In this document: positions 18,477 through 29,267 of the stretch, piece by piece
Layout: each line of letters starts with the position of its first letter
How positions within the stretch are numbered: the stretch's first letter is position 1
Assembly (NCBI RefSeq): GCF_000725125.1
Contig: NZ_JFCB01000006.1
Coordinates: 1-64,000, forward strand
Source of the DNA: Streptomyces toyocaensis
GTDB lineage: Bacteria; Actinomycetota; Actinomycetes; Streptomycetales; Streptomycetaceae
Direction of reading: 5' to 3'
DNA: 64,000 nt
Position numbers and translations under genes: made by a program
The notes under the pieces: generated by a model
Databases searched by the model: none
Told to the model about the DNA's origin: nothing
What the model saw: only the letters and a program-made list of their open reading frames with translations

Positions 18477-18842
18477 TCAGACCGCGAGTGCCTGGGCCCG
18501 GCGCTTCACCTCCGTGCCGCGGTTCTCGCCGAGCGCCTGGGCGGGCGTGCCCGGCAGGGTCGGGTCGGGGGTGAAGAGCCATTCCAGCATCTCTTCGACC
18601 GTGAAGCCGTCGTCCCGCAGGAGCGTCAGGGTGCCGGTCAGGCCCTTGACGACCTTGTCCCCGTCGATGAAGGCCGCGGGGACGTGCAGCGCGCGGTTCT
18701 CACCTCGGCGCACGGCGATGAGCTGGCCCTCCTTGACCAGCTGCCGGACGCGCGTCACCTCGACGCCGAACTTCTCGGCGATGTCGGGGAGAGTGAGCCA
18801 GGCGGGGACGAGAGCATCGATCTTTGCGTCAATCTCGGTCAC
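18477..18842 (-). CDS. Rv2175c family DNA-binding protein
   Basis: A 121-aa protein with an N-terminal winged HTH ([27 protein letters not shown], residues about 15-39, quoted here as the HTH segment) and a C-terminal domain typical of the Rv2175c family, a DNA-binding substrate of the PASTA kinase PknL in mycobacteria. GTG 18842 gives [11 protein letters not shown], the conserved beginning. A PASTA kinase gene lies 4.2 kb away, which fits the known kinase-substrate link, though that link is inference here. Confidence 0.88.
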   Translation of the reverse strand: MTEIDAKIDALVPAWLTLPDIAEKFGVEVTRVRQLVKEGQLIAVRRGENRALHVPAAFIDGDKVVKGLTGTLTLLRDDGFTVEEMLEWLFTPDPTLPGTPAQALGENRGTEVKRRAQALAV

Positions 18843-18944
18843 GGGACAAGCCTGCCACCTGCCGCTGACAGTCGGAAGTCGGCCCCGTCCACCCGGGCGG
18901 ACGGGTCGGCCCGGCACGTCGCCCGGGGGCGCGGGACCGGGGCC

Positions 18945-20186
18945 TCACGCCGTCGCCGACTTCAGGGGCCGCGCCGGGTCCGCCAGCAGCCCGGGGTCCA
19001 TCGGCGCGCCCGCCTCGATCAGCCGGCGCCCCTGCGTCAGGTCCCTGGGCCGCCCCACCGCGAGCAGCGCGACCAGCCGGGACTCCCGCAGCCAGCAGAC
19101 ACTCCACGACGGGTCGGCCGGGTCCCCGCGCCACACGGTCCGGTCGGCGCCCGCGTGGTGTCCGGCGTACTGGACGAAGCGGCCGAACTGCTCGGACCAG
19201 AAGTACGGCACCGGGTCGTACACCGCCGGGGCGTGGCCCGCGGGCACGCCGAGGACGTTCAGGGCGACCGTGCGCGGGCCCTGCAGGGCGTTGTCCCAGT
19301 GGTGGACCAGCAGGCGTTCGCCGTAGCGCGCGGACGGGAAGGACGCGCAGTCGCCGACCGCGTACACGTCCGGCACCGAGGTCATCAGGTGGCGGTCGGC
19401 CACGACCTCGCCCCGCGCGCCGAGTGCGACCCCGGACCCCGCCAGCCAGGCCGTTGCGGGCCGGGCCCCGATGCCGACGACCACGGCTCCCGCGGGCAGC
19501 CGCGTGCCGTCGTCCAGGACGACCGCGCCGGGCTCGGCGCGCTCCACGCGCGCGTGCGTGCGCAGCGTGACCCCCGCCTCGGCGTACCAGGCGGCCATCG
19601 GGGCGGTCACCTCGGCGGGCAGCGCCTCGGCCAGCGGCCGCTCCCCGGCCTCCACGACCGTGACCGCGCAGCCCGCCTCGCGGGCCGCCGTGGCGAACTC
19701 CGCGCCGATCCAGCCGGCGCCGACCACCACGACGTCGTGCTGCCGCGCGAGCACCGGGCGCAGCCGTTCGGCGTCGTCCAGGGTGCGCAGCAGATGCACA
19801 CCCGGGACGCCCTCCGTGCCCGGCAGCCGGACCGGTTCGGCGCCGGTGGCGATCACCAGGACGTCGTACGGGACGGGCCCGGCCTCCGTGTCCAGCTCGT
19901 GGTCGCCGGGGCGCAGGCCGAGCACCTCGCAGCCGAGCCTGAGGTCGACGCGGAGCTCCTCGAAGTCCACGTCGAAGGCGGAGTTCTCGGCCGTGCCGAG
20001 CAGCACCGCCTTGGACAACGGCGGCCGGTCGTACGGCTGGTGGGGCTCCGCGCCGATCAGGGTCAGGGTGCCGGTGAACCCCTGCTCCCGCAGGGCGGCC
20101 GCGGTCTGCACGCCGGCCATGCCCGCACCCGCCACCACGACCCGCCGCGGCTCGGCCCGTCCCGGTTCCTGCGTCTGCTCGCTCAC
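18945..20186 (-). CDS. NAD(P)/FAD-dependent oxidoreductase, ferredoxin-reductase type
   Basis: A 413-aa two-dinucleotide-fold flavoprotein like rhodocoxin or putidaredoxin reductases. FAD fold VVVAGAGMAGVQTA (residues 16-29), the RPPLSK motif, NAD fold VVVVGAGWIGAEFA, and VYAVGDCASF near 290 are present, followed by a C-terminal reductase domain. It may pass electrons to a ferredoxin or P450, but no such gene is adjacent. ATG 20186; 13 bp after the preceding gene on the same strand, so probably co-transcribed with it. Confidence 0.9.
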   Translation of the reverse strand: MSEQTQEPGRAEPRRVVVAGAGMAGVQTAAALREQGFTGTLTLIGAEPHQPYDRPPLSKAVLLGTAENSAFDVDFEELRVDLRLGCEVLGLRPGDHELDTEAGPVPYDVLVIATGAEPVRLPGTEGVPGVHLLRTLDDAERLRPVLARQHDVVVVGAGWIGAEFATAAREAGCAVTVVEAGERPLAEALPAEVTAPMAAWYAEAGVTLRTHARVERAEPGAVVLDDGTRLPAGAVVVGIGARPATAWLAGSGVALGARGEVVADRHLMTSVPDVYAVGDCASFPSARYGERLLVHHWDNALQGPRTVALNVLGVPAGHAPAVYDPVPYFWSEQFGRFVQYAGHHAGADRTVWRGDPADPSWSVCWLRESRLVALLAVGRPRDLTQGRRLIEAGAPMDPGLLADPARPLKSATA

Positions 20187-20199
20187 CCGGTCACCATAA

Positions 20200-20571
20200 T
20201 CACCCCGTGGGGACGATCCGTAGGTCCGCGTCGTCCGGGAGCTGTTCCACCACGCTCGTGCCGCTGCCCCGCTGCGACTCCCACTCCCAGTTCTCCTCCA
20301 GCCGCACCCGGCCGTCGGGCAGCTCCACGACCGTCGACACGCAGTGTCCCGAGGACGTCGTGCCGTCCCGCTTGAGCTGGACGTACCGGAAGTCCAGCCG
20401 GTCCCCGGCGCGGGTGCCGACGAGGTGCCCGCGCGCCACGTCGCCGCCGGCGTACTCGGCCCAGATCTCGCCGTCCCGCTCGTGGTAGACGAACCGTGTA
20501 CGGGTGCCGACCTGGCCGGGAGCCTGGTCGGCCACGGGGGCGAGGACGAGTCCGTCGAGCGACCGTGCCAT
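20200..20571 (-). CDS. small conserved protein, often labelled N-acetylglutamate synthase-related
   Basis: A 123-aa beta-rich soluble protein with no catalytic signature I can name. The motif RFVYHERDGEIWAEYAGGDVARG and a C-terminal VRLEENWEWES stretch are typical of short proteins that databases label N-acetylglutamate synthase-like without proof. ATG 20571 has GGGAG upstream. It is divergent from the thiO riboswitch leader, with only about 50 bp between, and is followed by the FAD oxidoreductase. Function unknown. Confidence 0.7.
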   Translation of the reverse strand: MARSLDGLVLAPVADQAPGQVGTRTRFVYHERDGEIWAEYAGGDVARGHLVGTRAGDRLDFRYVQLKRDGTTSSGHCVSTVVELPDGRVRLEENWEWESQRGSGTSVVEQLPDDADLRIVPTG

Positions 20572-20623
20572 GACGGGCTCCCTTACGAGTGCGTCGTGCT
20601 GCGGGCTAGGGTGGCCACCGTAA

Positions 20624-20721
20624 AGCACTCGCGGGAGCCCGGACGCACCGGGCTGAGAGGGAGGCTGGCGGCCTCCGACCGTACGAACCTGATCCGGGTC
20701 ATGCCGGCGAAGGGAGGGGCT
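20624..20721 (+). ncRNA. TPP riboswitch (THI element)
   Basis: The conserved aptamer blocks occur in order: CUGAGAG (20653-20659), GAACCUGAUCCGGGUCAUGCC (within 20685-20705) and GCGAAGGGA. It lies immediately before thiO. AGCACUC at 20624-20630 can pair imperfectly with GAGGGGCU at 20714-20721, closing P1 over the GGGAGGGG Shine-Dalgarno of thiO. This suggests that TPP binding shuts off translation initiation. The class is established; the Shine-Dalgarno occlusion is inferred from sequence. Confidence 0.95.
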
Positions 20722-20729
20722 GGACGCCC

Positions 20730-22902
<2,173 letters not shown>

Positions 22903-23060
22903 GCGCCCCACGCGTACCGCGGGCCATCGTGCCGGCGCGGTGAGCGGTGCACGCCCCGGCCCGGCGCACCGCCGGGCAGCCGGGTAAGACAGGTCACAGG
23001 TCCGCTCCAACGGCGGTTGAACGGGTCGGGGGTGTCCGTGCGGGCTCGTAGACTCGCTGC

Positions 23061-24989
23061 GTGGACACGACCCTTCAGGACCCTCTGGTCGGGCAGGTGC
23101 TCGACGGCCGGTACCGCGTCGACGCGCGGATCGCGGTCGGCGGGATGGCCACGGTCTACCGGGCCGTGGACACCCGCCTCGACCGCGTCCTCGCGCTCAA
23201 GGTGATGCACCCCTCCCTCGCCGCCGACGCGTCGTTCGTCGAGCGGTTCATCCGCGAGGCGAAGTCGGTGGCGCGCCTGGCCCACCCGAACGTGGTGCAG
23301 GTCTTCGACCAGGGCACCGACGGGGCGTACGTCTACCTGGCGATGGAGTACATCGCCGGCTGCACCCTGCGCGACGTGCTCCGCGAGCGCGGGGCGCTCC
23401 AGCCGCGGGCCGCGCTGGACATCCTGGAGCCGGTGCTGGCCGCGCTCGGTGCCGCGCACCGGGCCGGGTTCGTGCACCGGGACATGAAGCCCGAGAACGT
23501 GCTCATCGGGGACGACGGCCGGGTCAAGGTCGCCGACTTCGGGCTGGTCCGCGCGGTGGACTCGGTGACGAACACCACCGGCACCGTGCTGGGCACGGTC
23601 TCCTACCTGGCCCCGGAGCAGATCGAGCACGGCACCGCCGACCCGCGCGTGGACGTCTACGCCTGCGGCATCCTGCTCTACGAGATGCTGACCGGTGAGA
23701 AGCCTCACGACGGCGACTCGCCCGCGATCGTGCTCTACAAGCATCTCCACGACGACGTGCCGCCGCCGTCGGCCGCCGTGCCCGGCATGGCGTACGAGCT
23801 GGACGAACTGGTCGCGTCGGCTACCGCGCGCGGCCCCGAGGTGCGTCCGCACGACGCGGTGGCGCTGCTCGCGCGGGCCCGCGACGCGCGTGCCCGGCTC
23901 GGTGACGAGCAGCTCGACGCGGTGCCGCCGCAGGCGCTGGCGTCGGAGCACGACAACGCCGACGACCGGACGAGTGTCATCCCGCGCGCGCTGACCGTGC
24001 GCCGCCCACTGCCCGTGAACGAGGAGGACGAGGGCGCGGACGCCGCGCACCGCACCAGCCGGTTCCGGTCCCCGCCGCCGCTGCCGCCCCGGGGGCGGAC
24101 GGCGCTGCGGCGCGGGCCGATGGCGATCGTCATTGGCGTACTGCTGGTCCTCGGGCTGGGCGCGGGCGTGTGGTACATCAACTCCGGCCAGTTCACCAAG
24201 GTCCCGCCGCTGCTGGCGAAGACCGAGAAGGAGGCCCGGGACCGGCTGGCGGACGCCGGGCTGGACGCCGGCCAGGTGTCGGAGGCGTACAGCGACACGG
24301 TGGAGCGGGGCAAGGTGGTCGCCACCGACCCCGAGGCCGGTGCCCGCATCCGCACCAACGACTCGGTGTCGCTGACCCTCTCCAAGGGCCCGCGGACCGT
24401 GCGGGTGCCCGACCTCGACGGCTACCCGCAGGACAAGGCGCGGTCGCTGCTGGAGGACGAGGGCCTGAAGCCGGGCATGTCGACCCGGGAGTTCAGTGAC
24501 TCCGTGCCCGCCGGCTCCGTGATCTCCACGGAGCCCGGCAAGGGCACCGAGGTCCGCGCGGGCTCCGCGGTGGCACTCACCGTGAGCAAGGGCGCCCCGG
24601 TGGACGTGCCGGACGTGGCCGGGGACGACCTCGAGGACGCGCGCGCCGAGCTGGAGGAGGCCGGGCTGGAGGTGAAGGTCGCCACCGAGCGGGTCACCTC
24701 CGAGTACGACGCGGGCCGGGTGGCCCGGCAGGACCCGGGCCCGGGCGGCAGGGTCGCCGAGGGCGACACCGTGACGCTGACGCTGTCCAAGGGCCCCGAG
24801 ATGGCCGAGGTGCCGGACGTGGTCGGCGACAGCGTGGGCGAGGCCAGGGAGAAGCTGGAGGGCGCCGGGTTCCGGGTGGACGAGGACCGCGGACTGCTCG
24901 GCCTGTTCGGCGACACCGTGAAGGGCCAGTCCGTGGACGGTGGCGACAGCGCGCCCAAGGGGTCGACGATCACCATCGAGATCCGCTGA
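23061..24989 (+). CDS. PASTA-domain Ser/Thr protein kinase (PknB/PknL type)
   Basis: A 642-aa membrane kinase sensing peptidoglycan or lipid II. The kinase domain (residues about 18-280) has a Gly loop IAVGGMATVY, Lys47, catalytic HRDMKPEN with Asp141, DFG at 159-161 and a Thr-rich activation loop (T170, T172, T173). A juxtamembrane linker, one helix (about 354-375) and four PASTA repeats follow. GTG 23061 has no Shine-Dalgarno, but TAGACT at 23049-23054 lies 6 nt before it, so the mRNA may be leaderless. Likely substrates include the Rv2175c-type protein nearby (inference). Confidence 0.95.
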   Translation: MDTTLQDPLVGQVLDGRYRVDARIAVGGMATVYRAVDTRLDRVLALKVMHPSLAADASFVERFIREAKSVARLAHPNVVQVFDQGTDGAYVYLAMEYIAGCTLRDVLRERGALQPRAALDILEPVLAALGAAHRAGFVHRDMKPENVLIGDDGRVKVADFGLVRAVDSVTNTTGTVLGTVSYLAPEQIEHGTADPRVDVYACGILLYEMLTGEKPHDGDSPAIVLYKHLHDDVPPPSAAVPGMAYELDELVASATARGPEVRPHDAVALLARARDARARLGDEQLDAVPPQALASEHDNADDRTSVIPRALTVRRPLPVNEEDEGADAAHRTSRFRSPPPLPPRGRTALRRGPMAIVIGVLLVLGLGAGVWYINSGQFTKVPPLLAKTEKEARDRLADAGLDAGQVSEAYSDTVERGKVVATDPEAGARIRTNDSVSLTLSKGPRTVRVPDLDGYPQDKARSLLEDEGLKPGMSTREFSDSVPAGSVISTEPGKGTEVRAGSAVALTVSKGAPVDVPDVAGDDLEDARAELEEAGLEVKVATERVTSEYDAGRVARQDPGPGGRVAEGDTVTLTLSKGPEMAEVPDVVGDSVGEAREKLEGAGFRVDEDRGLLGLFGDTVKGQSVDGGDSAPKGSTITIEIR

Positions 24990-25037
24990 CCGGAGGGGCC
25001 GTCCCGGGGACTCCCGCGCCCATGACACCCTTGACGC

Positions 25038-25916
25038 GTGAAGAGTCACCCGTCCGGCCCCGTACGCAACCCGATCGGCGGCCACGTGCCCGTGGCCGGG
25101 GGCCTGCATTCCGTCGGCCTGTCCTACGCCCGCGAGCTGCGCGCCGAGACCGTGCAGGTCTTCGTCGCCAATCCGCGCGGCTGGGCCACCCCGGCCGGCA
25201 GTCCGCGGCAGGACGAGGCGTTCCGCGCGGCCTGCGCGGCGGAGTCGATCCCGGCGTACGTGCACGCCCCGTACCTGATCAACTTCGGCTCCCACACCCT
25301 GGCGACCGTGGAACGGTCCGTGGAGTCGCTGCGGCACTCCCTGCGGCGCGGGCGGGAGATCGGGGCGCTGGGCGTGGTGGTGCACACGGGCAGCGCGACC
25401 GGCGGGCGGGAGCGGTCGGTGGCGCTGCGGCAGGTACGGCGGTACATGCTGCCGCTGCTCGACGAGCTCACCCACGACGACGACCCGTTCCTGCTGCTGG
25501 AGTCGACCGCCGGCCAGGGTTCCTCGCTGTGCTCACGGACCTGGGACTTCGGGCCGTACTTCGAGGCGCTGGACGCCCACCCGAAGCTGGGTGTCTGCCT
25601 GGACACCTGTCACGTCTTCGCGGCCGGCCACGATCTGACCGGCCCCGACGGCATGCGGCAGACGCTGGACCTGCTGGTGGACACGGTCGGCGAGGGGCGG
25701 CTGAAGCTGATCCACGCCAATGACTCCATGGACGTGGTCGGCGCCCACAAGGACCGTCACGCCAACATCGGTGCCGGGCACATCGGCGAGGATCCCTTCC
25801 GGGCCCTGATGACGCACCCGGCGACCGCGGGCGTACCGCTGGTCGTCGAGACGCCCGGCGGCAAGGAGGGACACGCGGCGGACGTGGAGCGGCTGAAGAA
25901 GCTCCGGGACTCCTGA
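25038..25916 (+). CDS. nfo: endonuclease IV (apurinic endonuclease)
   Basis: A 292-aa AP endonuclease of base-excision repair with a TIM barrel and tri-zinc centre. The signature segments VHAPYLINFGS, HTGS, LLEST, CLDTCHVFAAGHD and the later IHANDSMDVVGAHKDRHANIG carry the metal ligands. GTG 25038 with no strong Shine-Dalgarno. It follows the kinase by 48 bp and may share its transcript. The convergent oxidoreductase gene begins its tail 13 bp later. Confidence 0.94.
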   Translation: MKSHPSGPVRNPIGGHVPVAGGLHSVGLSYARELRAETVQVFVANPRGWATPAGSPRQDEAFRAACAAESIPAYVHAPYLINFGSHTLATVERSVESLRHSLRRGREIGALGVVVHTGSATGGRERSVALRQVRRYMLPLLDELTHDDDPFLLLESTAGQGSSLCSRTWDFGPYFEALDAHPKLGVCLDTCHVFAAGHDLTGPDGMRQTLDLLVDTVGEGRLKLIHANDSMDVVGAHKDRHANIGAGHIGEDPFRALMTHPATAGVPLVVETPGGKEGHAADVERLKKLRDS

Positions 25917-25929
25917 GCCGCGCGGCGGT

Positions 25930-26577
25930 TCAGAGTTCGGGGCCGTCCCCGGGTTCCTCCTGGTAGGAGTAGCGCTGCTCCCTCCAGGGGTCGCCGACGT
26001 TGTGGTAGCCGCGCTCCTCCCAGAAGCCGCGGCGGTCGGCGGTCATGTACTCCACGCCGCGCACCCATTTGGGGCCCTTCCAGGCGTACAGATGGGGGAC
26101 GATCAGCCGCAGCGGGAAGCCGTGCTCGGCGGTCAGCAGTTCGCCGTCCTTGTGGGTGGCGAAGAGGGAGCGCGCGGACGTGAAGTCCGCGAGCCGGAGG
26201 TTGGAGCTGAACCCGTACTCCGCCCACACCATGACGTGGGTGACGTCGGGGGCGGGCGGGGCGAGGTCCACGACGGTGCGCGCCGGGATACCGCCCCACT
26301 CGGCGCCGACCATGCTGAACTTGGTGACGCAGTGCAGGTCGGCGACGACCGTGGCGTACGGCAGGGCGGTGAAGGCCTCGTGGTTCCAGCAGTGCTTCTC
26401 ACCGTCGGCGGTCGCGCCGAAGACCCGGAACTCCCAGCGCTCGGGCCGGAACTTGGGGACCGGTCCGTAGTGCGTGACCGGCCAGCCCTTCTGCAGTCGC
26501 TGCCCCGGCGGGAGCAGGGGATGCGCCGCTCCCCCTGATGCGCGCTCCCCCGATTCGCGTTCCGCCGGCTGACCCAT
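25930..26577 (-). CDS. sulfite-oxidase-like molybdopterin oxidoreductase
   Basis: A 215-aa single-domain protein of the oxidoreductase molybdopterin-binding family (YuiH/YedY-like). Cys83 in VADLHCVTKFS is the expected Mo ligand; WGGIPARTV and VWAEYGFS are typical cofactor contacts. No Tat or Sec signal is visible, so it is probably cytosolic, unlike MsrP. ATG 26577 gives a normal start, MGQPAERES. No partner membrane subunit is adjacent. Substrate unknown. Confidence 0.88.
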   Translation of the reverse strand: MGQPAERESGERASGGAAHPLLPPGQRLQKGWPVTHYGPVPKFRPERWEFRVFGATADGEKHCWNHEAFTALPYATVVADLHCVTKFSMVGAEWGGIPARTVVDLAPPAPDVTHVMVWAEYGFSSNLRLADFTSARSLFATHKDGELLTAEHGFPLRLIVPHLYAWKGPKWVRGVEYMTADRRGFWEERGYHNVGDPWREQRYSYQEEPGDGPEL

Positions 26578-26650
26578 GTCTCCATCCTGACAGACCGGCG
26601 GCGATGCCCCGAACCGGGCTCGACAGGTTCGGACAATGAGGCGCATAACG

Positions 26651-26680
26651 GACTAAGCATGTACGTACTTACTAAGTCAA
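26651..26680 (-). promoter_or_regulatory. candidate promoter for the Mo oxidoreductase gene
   Basis: In an AT-rich island at 26640-26690, TTGACT (26680-26675) and TTAGTC (26656-26651) lie 18 nt apart on the minus strand. The same island must hold the bfr promoter on the other strand; a cttact repeat (26668 and 26685) may be involved. Weak -10 match. Confidence 0.3.
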
Positions 26681-26758
26681 CACTTACTGGACGATCTTCC
26701 CCGCCGATGGAATCATGCGCCCCAACCTGCCAGTTCCCGCGCGGAAGGAGCCCATGCG

Positions 26759-27277
26759 ATGCAGGGCGACCCCGAGGTCATCGAATTCCTGAACGAGCAG
26801 CTGACCGCCGAGCTCACGGCGATCAACCAGTACTTCCTGCACTCGAAGCTGCAGGACCACAAGGGCTGGACGAAACTCGCCGTGTACACGCGTGCGGAGT
26901 CCTTCGACGAGATGCGGCACGCGGAGGTGCTGACCGACCGCATCCTGCTGCTCGACGGCCTGCCGAACTACCAGCGGCTGTTCCACGTCCGGGTCGGGCA
27001 GACCGTCACCGAGATGTTCCAGGCCGACCGGGAGGTCGAGCTGGAGGCGATCGACCGGCTGCGCCGCGGGGTGGAGGTCATGCGCACCAAGGGCGACATC
27101 ACGTCGGCCAACATCTTCGAGGCGATCCTGGCCGACGAGGAGCACCACATCGACTATCTGGACACCCAGCTGGATCTGATCGAGAAGCTGGGCGAGGCGC
27201 TCTACCTGTCGACGGTCGTCGAACAGTCCCAGCCGGACGCCTCAGGACCGGGCACGGGCGGATTCTCGACGCACTAG
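26759..27277 (+). CDS. bfr: bacterioferritin
   Basis: A 172-aa heme-containing ferritin of 24-mer iron-storage shells. Met52 is the heme ligand shared by two subunits. The ferroxidase centre is complete: E18, E51, H54, E94, E127 and H130. ATG 26759 is 8 nt after AAGGAG (an ATG at 26754 is out of frame). A Ser/Gly-rich C-terminal tail of about 14 residues is extra. The convergent neighbour encodes bacterioferritin-associated ferredoxin, ending 8 bp away. Confidence 0.97.
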   Translation: MQGDPEVIEFLNEQLTAELTAINQYFLHSKLQDHKGWTKLAVYTRAESFDEMRHAEVLTDRILLLDGLPNYQRLFHVRVGQTVTEMFQADREVELEAIDRLRRGVEVMRTKGDITSANIFEAILADEEHHIDYLDTQLDLIEKLGEALYLSTVVEQSQPDASGPGTGGFSTH

Positions 27278-27285
27278 GGGCAGGC

Positions 27286-27513
27286 CTAGGCGGCTTCGGG
27301 GAGCTTCGTCGTGTGCGGCGGCTCGCCCTGGCCCGTCAGCTCACGGCGCGGGCAGGAGCCACGGCCGAGCAGGGCCTGGATGCGCCGTACGCAACCGCCG
27401 CAGTCGGTGCCCGCCTTGCAGGCGGAGGCGATCTGCCGGGGCGTGCACGCACCGGCCTCCGCGTGTCCCTTCACCTGTTCCTCGGTCACGCCGAAGCAGC
27501 TGCAGACGAACAC
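27286..27513 (-). CDS. bfd: bacterioferritin-associated ferredoxin-like [2Fe-2S] protein
   Basis: A 75-aa BFD-like protein expected to bind a [2Fe-2S] cluster and reduce ferric iron stored in bacterioferritin. The four Cys pattern is CSCFG (CxC) and CKAGTDCGGC (CxxC). GTG 27513 is chosen because GGGAGG lies 8 nt before it; a GTG three codons earlier has no room for a ribosome site. An iron box lies upstream, so it should be induced when iron is scarce, opposite to the storage protein it serves. Confidence 0.9.
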   Translation of the reverse strand: MFVCSCFGVTEEQVKGHAEAGACTPRQIASACKAGTDCGGCVRRIQALLGRGSCPRRELTGQGEPPHTTKLPEAA

Positions 27514-27561
27514 GCGGGTCACCTCCCGACGAAGTGCTGGGTCGAGCCGTCCCGACCCCTG

Positions 27562-27580
27562 GTCGGTGAGGCTAACCTAA
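27562..27580 (-). promoter_or_regulatory. DmdR/IdeR iron box upstream of bfd
   Basis: The minus strand reads TTAGGTTAGCCTCACCGAC, close to the DmdR1/IdeR consensus TTAGGTTAGGCTCACCTAA with three differences. It is 49 bp before the bfd start, where Fe-loaded repressor would block transcription. Confidence 0.8.
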
Positions 27581-27610
27581 CCTTACCTGTCACCCGGGGG
27601 GCACAGAAGT

Positions 27611-27649
27611 GGGGTGGGGCGCGATCCCGTGTGATCCGCGCCCCACCCC
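27611..27649 (-). terminator. terminator of aroH
   Basis: ggggtggggcgcg (27611-27623) and its exact complement (27637-27649) form a 13-bp stem with a 13-nt loop, starting 26 bp beyond the aroH stop codon. It separates aroH from the bfd promoter. Confidence 0.8.
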
Positions 27650-27675
27650 TCGCGCCGTGCCGGCGGCCGGTTCCG

Positions 27676-29031
27676 CTACTGGTCCCGGTACATCTCCGCG
27701 ACGAGGAACGCCAGGTCCAGCGACTGGCTGCGGTTGAGCCGCGGGTCGCAGGCCGTCTCGTAACGCTGGTGCAGGTCGTCGACGAAGATCTCGTCGCCGC
27801 CGCCCACGCACTCGGTGACGTCGTCGCCGGTGAGCTCCACGTGGATGCCGCCCGGGTGCGTGCCGAGCTCCTTGTGGACCTCGAAGAAGCCCTTGACCTC
27901 GTCGAGCACGTCGTCGAAGCGCCGGGTCTTGTGGCCGGAGGCCGCCTCGAAGGTGTTGCCGTGCATCGGGTCGGTCACCCAGGCCACGGTGGCGCCGGAC
28001 GCGGTGACCTTCTCCACCAGCTCGGGGAGCTTGTCGCGGACCTTGTCGGCGCCCATGCGGACGATGAAGGTCAGCCGGCCCGGCTCCCGCTCGGGGTCGA
28101 GGCGGTCGATGTACTGCAGCGCGTCCTCGGCGGCGGTCGTGGGACCCAGCTTGATGCCGATGGGGTTGCGGATCCTCGAGGCGAACTCGATGTGCGCGTG
28201 GTCCAGCTGCCGGGTGCGCTCACCGATCCACACCATGTGCCCGGAGACGTCGTACAGCCGGCCGGTGCGCGAGTCCACCCGGGTCAGGGCGGACTCGTAG
28301 TCGAGCAGCAACGCCTCGTGCGAGGCGTAGAACTCGACCGTCTTGAATTCCTCCGGGTCGGCGCCGCAGGCGTGCATGAAGTTGAGCGCCTGGTCGATCT
28401 CGCGGGCCAGTTGCTCGTAGCGCTGCCCCGACGGGGACGACTTCACGAAGTCCTGGTTCCAGGCGTGCACTTGGCGCAGATCGGCGTAGCCGCCGGTGGT
28501 GAAGGCGCGCACCAGGTTCAGCGTGGAGGCGGAGGCGTGGTACATCCGCTTCAGCCGCTCGGGGTCCGGGACGCGGGCCTTTTCGGTGAACTCGAAGCCG
28601 TTGACGGAGTCGCCGCGGTACGTCGGCAGCGTCACCCCGTCGCGGGTCTCGGTCGGCTTGGAGCGCGGCTTGGAGTACTGGCCGGCGATCCGGCCGACCT
28701 TCACCACGGGCACCGACGCGGCGTAGGTGAGGACGGCGCCCATCTGGAGCAGCGTCTTCAACTTCGCCCGGATGTGCTCGGCGGACACCGCCTCGAAGGA
28801 TTCGGCACAGTCACCGCCCTGGAGCAGAAACGCCTCACCTCGCGCAACCGCCGCCATACGCGCGCGCAGCTGGTCACACTCGCCGGCGAACACCAGCGGG
28901 GGATACGTTTCGAGCTCGGCGATCACATCGCGCAGAGCCTCGGCATCCGGGTACTCGGGCTGCTGCGCCGCCGGCAGTTTTCGCCAGGTCGCCTGAGCGG
29001 CGACGCTTTGAGAATCAGCGTTAACGGTCAC
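27676..29031 (-). CDS. aroH: class II 3-deoxy-7-phosphoheptulonate (DAHP) synthase
   Basis: A 451-aa plant/actinobacterial-type DAHP synthase, the first step of the shikimate pathway from PEP and erythrose-4-P. Hallmarks are YPPLVFAGECDQLR, FLLQGGDCAESF and the C-terminal VTDPMHGNTFEA and GGIHVELTGDDVTECVGG segments. GTG 29031 starts VTVNADS, the family's normal beginning; long upstream extensions are spurious. It is divergent from the trp leader and anthranilate synthase gene, forming a tryptophan-supply block. Confidence 0.97.
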   Translation of the reverse strand: MTVNADSQSVAAQATWRKLPAAQQPEYPDAEALRDVIAELETYPPLVFAGECDQLRARMAAVARGEAFLLQGGDCAESFEAVSAEHIRAKLKTLLQMGAVLTYAASVPVVKVGRIAGQYSKPRSKPTETRDGVTLPTYRGDSVNGFEFTEKARVPDPERLKRMYHASASTLNLVRAFTTGGYADLRQVHAWNQDFVKSSPSGQRYEQLAREIDQALNFMHACGADPEEFKTVEFYASHEALLLDYESALTRVDSRTGRLYDVSGHMVWIGERTRQLDHAHIEFASRIRNPIGIKLGPTTAAEDALQYIDRLDPEREPGRLTFIVRMGADKVRDKLPELVEKVTASGATVAWVTDPMHGNTFEAASGHKTRRFDDVLDEVKGFFEVHKELGTHPGGIHVELTGDDVTECVGGGDEIFVDDLHQRYETACDPRLNRSQSLDLAFLVAEMYRDQ

Positions 29032-29093
29032 ACGCCCCACAGTACGCGGTCGCATCAGCCGTCCATTCCGGCGCTCAGCAGATGAGACAAGAG

Positions 29094-29148
29094 CCTCTCC
29101 ACCCGGCTCGGCGGAGAGGCGGATCAGACATCCCCGCAGTGGCGGGGA
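29094..29148 (-). other. two small hairpins in the aroH upstream region
   Basis: cctctcc/ggagagg (29094-29100 with 29113-29119) and tccccgc/gcgggga (29131-29137 with 29142-29148) are 7-bp stems between aroH and trpL. They could be part of an aroH 5' leader. I looked for a Trp-rich leader peptide on this strand and did not find a convincing one. Confidence 0.3.
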
Positions 29149-29210
29149 GCACCACCCATGACGACGCGAGACCGCACATGTCACGCGTCGCATCGTGTAA
29201 CGTGCCCGCC

Positions 29211-29267
29211 ATGTTCGCGCATTCGACCCGCACCTGGTGGTGGACCGCTCTCCCGGCGGCCCACTGA
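29211..29267 (+). CDS. trpL: trp leader peptide (TrpL)
   Basis: An 18-codon ORF, MFAHSTRTWWWTALPAAH, with three consecutive TGG codons at 29235-29243. Tryptophan shortage would stall ribosomes there and change folding of the following RNA, so anthranilate synthase is transcribed only when needed. This peptide closely resembles the known Streptomyces trp leader. No strong Shine-Dalgarno is visible (cgtgcccgcc precedes the ATG), and a leaderless mRNA is possible. Confidence 0.92.
   Translation: MFAHSTRTWWWTALPAAH

Noticed and set aside
29075..29210. A second Trp-rich leader peptide for aroH on the minus strand
   Set aside because: Short frames there have at most two scattered Trp codons and no adjoining terminator/antiterminator pair.
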